DNA from: Akkermansiaceae bacterium UBA4145
GTDB taxonomy: Bacteria > Verrucomicrobiota > Verrucomicrobiia > Verrucomicrobiales > Akkermansiaceae
Length of the DNA: 9,741 bases
NCBI GenBank assembly: GCA_002380675.1
Contig: DFWB01000045.1
Span: 1 to 9,741, forward strand
Direction of reading: 5' to 3'
Positions 6,974 to 9,741 of the stretch are shown piece by piece (the first letter of the stretch is position 1; the number at the start of each line of letters is the position of its first letter). Below the pieces are notes generated by a model. That model saw only the letters and a list, made by a program, of their open reading frames with translations, did not search any database and had not been told where the DNA came from. The position numbers and the translations under genes are program-made.

Positions 6974-7624
6974 ATGAATTTCCTCCGCTCCATTGCGTCA
7001 AATCTGATAAAGGGTCCTGTTCCGGGTGATGCTGGAGGAGAGGGAGCCCCTTCAGAAATCTCCGATGCTGAGCTGGTTGATCGATGTAAAGAGGGTGACT
7101 ACGGCGCCTTTGATCTTCTAGTAACCAAGCATCGTGGGCGCGTTTATGCGATGATTCAAAATATGGTCAAAAATGAAGCGGACTCATGGGACCTCGCCCA
7201 GGAGGTCTTCGTGAAGGTATGGAAAGCCCTGCCCAGATTCGAATCGCGTGCTCAGTTCTCAACGTGGATGTATCGAATTACTCACAATGTGGTGTATGAC
7301 TGGATGAGAAAAAGAAAGATGGATGTTGCGGGAGATCTTGATGACAACTTGCTCGACAGGGAGGCAATTGCTGCCGGAGCCCATGCCACGCCCGCTCGGG
7401 TGTCCCGCCCGGATGAGGCGCTTTCTCAGGGAGAAGTGAGAGCCAACATCGAAAACGCCCTTGAGAAACTGTCTCCAGAACATCGTGAGGCGATCCTGCT
7501 TCGCGAGGTGCAGGGTTTAGAGTATAAAGAGATTGCGGACGTCATGGATTGCTCCCTCGGCACAGTAATGAGCCGCCTGTTTTATGCCCGGAAAAAACTG
7601 CAGACTTTGCTGATCAACATATGA
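6974..7624 (+). CDS. RNA polymerase sigma factor, ECF type (sigma-70 family)
   Basis: Directs RNA polymerase to a specific promoter set. It has 216 residues. The sigma-2 domain spans about 30-115: DAELVDRCKEGDYGAFDLLV, the DLAQEVFVKVWKALPRF helix that binds core enzyme and the -10 element, and FSTWMYRITHN. A linker with acidic and Ala-rich parts follows (118-150). The sigma-4 domain covers about 155-212: ALEKLSPEHREAILLREVQG and a helix-turn-helix EYKEIADVMDCSLGTVMSRL reading the -35. Region 3 is absent, as in ECF factors. No Shine-Dalgarno sequence is evident before ATG 6974, and the first 28 residues are not domain sequence. The stop overlaps the next start (ATGA), so sigma and the downstream membrane protein are translationally coupled. 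Regulation by that partner is expected. The target promoter is unknown and the ECF subgroup was not determined. Confidence 0.93.
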   Translation: MNFLRSIASNLIKGPVPGDAGGEGAPSEISDAELVDRCKEGDYGAFDLLVTKHRGRVYAMIQNMVKNEADSWDLAQEVFVKVWKALPRFESRAQFSTWMYRITHNVVYDWMRKRKMDVAGDLDDNLLDREAIAAGAHATPARVSRPDEALSQGEVRANIENALEKLSPEHREAILLREVQGLEYKEIADVMDCSLGTVMSRLFYARKKLQTLLINI

Positions 7625-8205
7625 AGAACGACCGGAAAGAAGAACTGCTTACCCGCTGGATGGATGATGGGCTGAGCGAAAATGAGCTGAAGGAACTGGA
7701 GCCGATTCTGGCCAGCTCTCCTGAACTGCATGAGGAGCGTGCTAGATTTCTTCTCCTCAGGGAGAAGTTGCGCGATTCTGTCCCGCGAGAGGTAGATCCT
7801 CCATTTCCTGACTACTTTAATTCGCATCTCGAGAAACTTGTAAAAGCAGAGAGTAAAGTTCCCGAAAGCGAAGAAGGTCTCGGTGCCTTTGCCGCCTTTA
7901 ATCGTCGATGGCTCTGGTGGATGGCGCCCGCGGTCACCTGCGCCGTAGTGTTTGCGTTCCTCTTGGGAATGAAGAGCGCCCAGTCAGGTGACACCTCATC
8001 CAGACTTGTCGATTCCGGGGCGAGTTCAGAGGTCTATTCCCCGCTCACAAATGTATCCACTCAGGTCATTCTCGATAGGGATTCGGATTCGACTCTTCTG
8101 GTGGTTGAAGGTCTGGCACCTCTCTCTGACTCCGATCTGGCATTGGATGCAGGATTCTTTGATGGCCGTCACGGCTACTACGTTAACGTCAAGGAGACTT
8201 ACTAA
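7621..8205 (+). CDS. Probable membrane-anchored anti-sigma factor
   Basis: A 194-residue bitopic protein likely to hold the preceding sigma factor at the membrane. The cytoplasmic part (1-96) starts with an acidic helical region (EELLTRWMDDGLSENELKEL, then ILASSPELHEERARFLLLRE) like the short helical N-terminus of many anti-sigma factors. The transmembrane segment is about 97-117 (WLWWMAPAVTCAVVFAFLLG). The outer tail is about 77 residues with no domain I recognise, ending GRHGYYVNVKETY. It lacks the HxxxCxxC zinc motif of classic ZAS anti-sigma factors. ATG 7621 is chosen because it overlaps the sigma stop by four bases; the same frame is open further upstream, but inside the sigma gene. The function rests mainly on position plus topology, with little sequence support. 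Confidence 0.75.
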   Translation: MKNDRKEELLTRWMDDGLSENELKELEPILASSPELHEERARFLLLREKLRDSVPREVDPPFPDYFNSHLEKLVKAESKVPESEEGLGAFAAFNRRWLWWMAPAVTCAVVFAFLLGMKSAQSGDTSSRLVDSGASSEVYSPLTNVSTQVILDRDSDSTLLVVEGLAPLSDSDLALDAGFFDGRHGYYVNVKETY

Positions 8206-8220
8206 CCGAAGGCAAATCGA

Positions 8221-8712
8221 ATGAGAGTGCTGGCACTTATTTACCTCGCTTTGATGGCTGTTGCGGGCGCGCAGGATCCAGGTAAGGAGGTGATAGGCAA
8301 AGTGAGAACAGCGGTTCTCTTCGGAACAAATGGATCACCTGAATCCCTTGGAGATGGCGTTGTGCCCCTTCGCGAAGAGGAAGTGGCCAAGCTGAAAAAA
8401 GTAGCCAAGTTGGAGCCCTATAAGACCTTCGTGAGGCTTGGTTCAGTGGAGCAGGATATTCTCAAGGGATACAAGAGTTGGGCTCAACCCATCAATGGCT
8501 CACAGGCATTGATGCTGACCTTCCAGCCGCAGGCCTCAATCAAGGAATCCCGCAAATTGCGGCTTGATGTTGAATACTGGCAAAAGAGCAAGATGACCCT
8601 GAGATGGGATCGGGTATTTGAAGTAGGGAAAAGGGTCTACCTGATTGGCCCTAGATGGCGTGATGGCAACCTCATTGTTACGGTAGAACTGGTCAACCTT
8701 AAGTCGAAGTAA
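8221..8712 (+). CDS. Small secreted protein of unknown function in the sigma-factor operon
   Basis: I do not recognise this 163-residue protein. The N-terminus is a signal peptide (MRVLALIYLALMAVAGA, probable cleavage after residue 17), so it should be exported. The mature part is mixed: a charged helix (EEEVAKLKKVAKLEPYKTF, 52-70) followed by alternating strand-like segments (ALMLTFQP, KLRLDVEYW, MTLRWDRVF, VYLIGP, NLIVTVELVNL). This suggests a small beta-rich domain. There are no cysteines, no lipobox and no transmembrane segment beyond the signal. A GAAGG at 8208-8212 stands eight bases before ATG 8221, a good ribosome-binding site. It starts 15 bases after the anti-sigma stop and its TAA shares one base with the next ATG (TAATG). 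Coexpression with both neighbours, and a periplasmic role linked to whatever the sigma factor senses, are inferred. Confidence 0.8.
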   Translation: MRVLALIYLALMAVAGAQDPGKEVIGKVRTAVLFGTNGSPESLGDGVVPLREEEVAKLKKVAKLEPYKTFVRLGSVEQDILKGYKSWAQPINGSQALMLTFQPQASIKESRKLRLDVEYWQKSKMTLRWDRVFEVGKRVYLIGPRWRDGNLIVTVELVNLKSK

Positions 8713-9401
8713 TGAAAATCTCGAAGGAGCGAAGATTGATGGGGCTTGTTATCCTCCTGATGGGGCCATCCTGTTTGTTTGGGGAGCTAGCATTCGAGAC
8801 GAATGAGATTTCAATGACCCTGCCCCCGGATAAGAATCGCCTTAGTGTCGAGTTTCCTTTCAAGGTGAAAGGCGCAAAGCCCGTCACAATCAAGGAGTAT
8901 CAGGCTGCTTGCAGTTGCCTGTCTGCTGAAATCAGCGGAAATGGGAAGCTCACCTGGCGCCCGGGAGAGAGTGGAGTAGTTCGTGGCAACTTCAAGCTGG
9001 GTACAATAAAGGGCGCGATCGAAAAGAAAATCGTGATCACCCTTGAGGGCGAAGCGGTCCCGATCGTCTTAACGGCAAAGCTTGAGATTCCGGACTTGTT
9101 CTCAATTGATCCGCCCACCCTCTTCTGGGACCTGAACGGAAGAGGGGAAGCCCAGATCTTCAAGATCAGAGTGAACCATGAGACTGAGATTATGGTCACT
9201 GAGCTCTCCTGTACTAATGAGCAGTTCAAATACGAACTCAAGGTGATCAAACCCGGCAGGGAGTATCAGGTGGCAGTCACGCCTGTTCATGTCAAGGAAC
9301 GGGCCTTTGGATTGCTGCGAATAAAAAATGACTGTGAGTTCAAGAAATACAGCAGCGTGCAGGGATTCATGGTTGTTCGAGTGCCCAAGCCCTCCAGCTG
9401 A
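8712..9401 (+). CDS. Secreted DUF1573-like protein
   Basis: A 229-residue protein with a signal peptide (about 1-24: a basic MKISKERR, then GLVILLMGPSCLFG). Residues about 42-125 resemble DUF1573, an Ig-like beta-sandwich found in exported proteins: VEFPFKVKGAKPVTIKEY, then ACSCLSAE (66-73, corresponding to the family's SCGCT-like signature), then WRPGESGVVRGNFKLG, matching the PGE...G..V.F pattern. The second half (128-225) may be a degenerate second copy with TELSCTNEQF and a similar strand pattern. Cys21 is not in a good lipobox, so a lipoprotein is unlikely. It starts on the last base of the previous stop, which implies translational coupling, and is the last gene of the sigma operon. Its molecular role is unknown; the DUF1573 assignment is moderate. 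Confidence 0.82.
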   Translation: MKISKERRLMGLVILLMGPSCLFGELAFETNEISMTLPPDKNRLSVEFPFKVKGAKPVTIKEYQAACSCLSAEISGNGKLTWRPGESGVVRGNFKLGTIKGAIEKKIVITLEGEAVPIVLTAKLEIPDLFSIDPPTLFWDLNGRGEAQIFKIRVNHETEIMVTELSCTNEQFKYELKVIKPGREYQVAVTPVHVKERAFGLLRIKNDCEFKKYSSVQGFMVVRVPKPSS

Positions 9402-9481
9402 GAAATTTCACAGAAGAGGTCTTATGCTGATGCAGTAAGCACCCCTTATCTTTTTGGTGTGAGTGTGACGATTAAGCAGAT

Positions 9482-9505
9482 GGCCGACCAGAAGAGTTTC
9501 CGGCC
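9482..9505. terminator. Inverted repeat between convergent genes, weak bidirectional terminator candidate
   Basis: GGCCG (9482-9486) and CGGCC (9501-9505) can form a stem around a 14-base loop between the two convergent genes. No T-run follows on either strand, so rho-independent termination is doubtful. Confidence 0.25.
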
Positions 9506-9513
9506 TGAAGCTC

Positions 9514-9741
9514 TCAGGGGGCCCACGAGAGATCATCAATACTCACCAGTTCCACATAGGGTCTCCCGTAATCAGTGTTCCATCTTACGGTGACCGTGCA
9601 GATCCCAGAGCGGCCCCATGGGAGTGCCTTCGACTGCTCTATCTGCGCAGAGATTTCCGACTCTTTTGCAAAATATGCCTGGAGCCGCGCGGTAACTTGC
9701 TCGTGCTGGCGAAGCTTAATATAACTCTTATCTTCTGCCCC
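9514..9741 (-). CDS. 3' end of an unidentified gene, truncated by window edge
   Basis: An open frame of 75 codons runs leftward from the window edge to TGA at 9514-9516. No start is needed because the 5' part lies outside. The visible protein begins with a charged, helical stretch (IKLRQHEQVTARLQAYFAKE, then SEISAQIEQSKALPWG) and ends in a likely beta region with aromatic residues (TVTVRWNTDYGRPYVELVSI, then DDLSWAP). I do not recognise the family. Composition looks like real coding sequence, and the orientation, convergent with the sigma operon, is plausible. It could still be a chance open frame of this length. Confidence 0.55.
   Translation of the reverse strand, partial: GAEDKSYIKLRQHEQVTARLQAYFAKESEISAQIEQSKALPWGRSGICTVTVRWNTDYGRPYVELVSIDDLSWAP

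Overview
This is a bacterial chromosomal segment of ordinary gene density and mixed base composition. Protein style and gene content (a sigma/anti-sigma pair followed by secreted proteins, one of them of the DUF1573 type, an RpiB-GlyA fusion, and a stand-alone CysJ-type flavoprotein) suggest the Verrucomicrobiota (Opitutae-like). That placement is an inference from overall impression, not a search. I see no rRNA, tRNA, CRISPR array, insertion sequence or phage gene.

Left part (1-2453): the 3' two-thirds or so of a RecQ-family DNA helicase enters from the left edge on the + strand. It converges with a minus-strand gene for a RodZ-like membrane protein (cytoplasmic helix-turn-helix, one transmembrane segment, short outer tail). 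A divergent intergenic region of about 260 bp follows, with a perfect TATAAT box for the rightward gene and a nested inverted repeat where its -35 element should lie.

Middle (2454-6789): a low-molecular-weight phosphatase whose P-loop reads like the arginine phosphatase YwlE is followed by one protein fusing ribose-5-phosphate isomerase B to serine hydroxymethyltransferase. This order recalls the Bacillus ywlE-ywlF(rpiB)-ywlG-glyA cluster. After a 295-bp leader with possible alternative RNA pairing comes a full-length CysJ-type NADPH flavoprotein with no CysI gene beside it in this window. Serine/glycine supply and sulfite reduction both bear on cysteine and one-carbon metabolism, but the spacing argues against a single simple operon.

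Right part (6790-9741): a compact four-gene unit encodes an ECF-type sigma factor, a one-TM protein overlapping it by ATGA (probable anti-sigma factor without the usual zinc motif), a small secreted protein of unknown function, and a secreted DUF1573-like protein overlapping the previous gene by one base (TAATG). It looks like an envelope-responsive regulon with its own periplasmic components, and it is the most plausible poorly described system here. A nested stem-loop precedes the sigma gene, which has no clear ribosome-binding site. The right edge holds the 3' end of an unidentified minus-strand gene converging on this unit.
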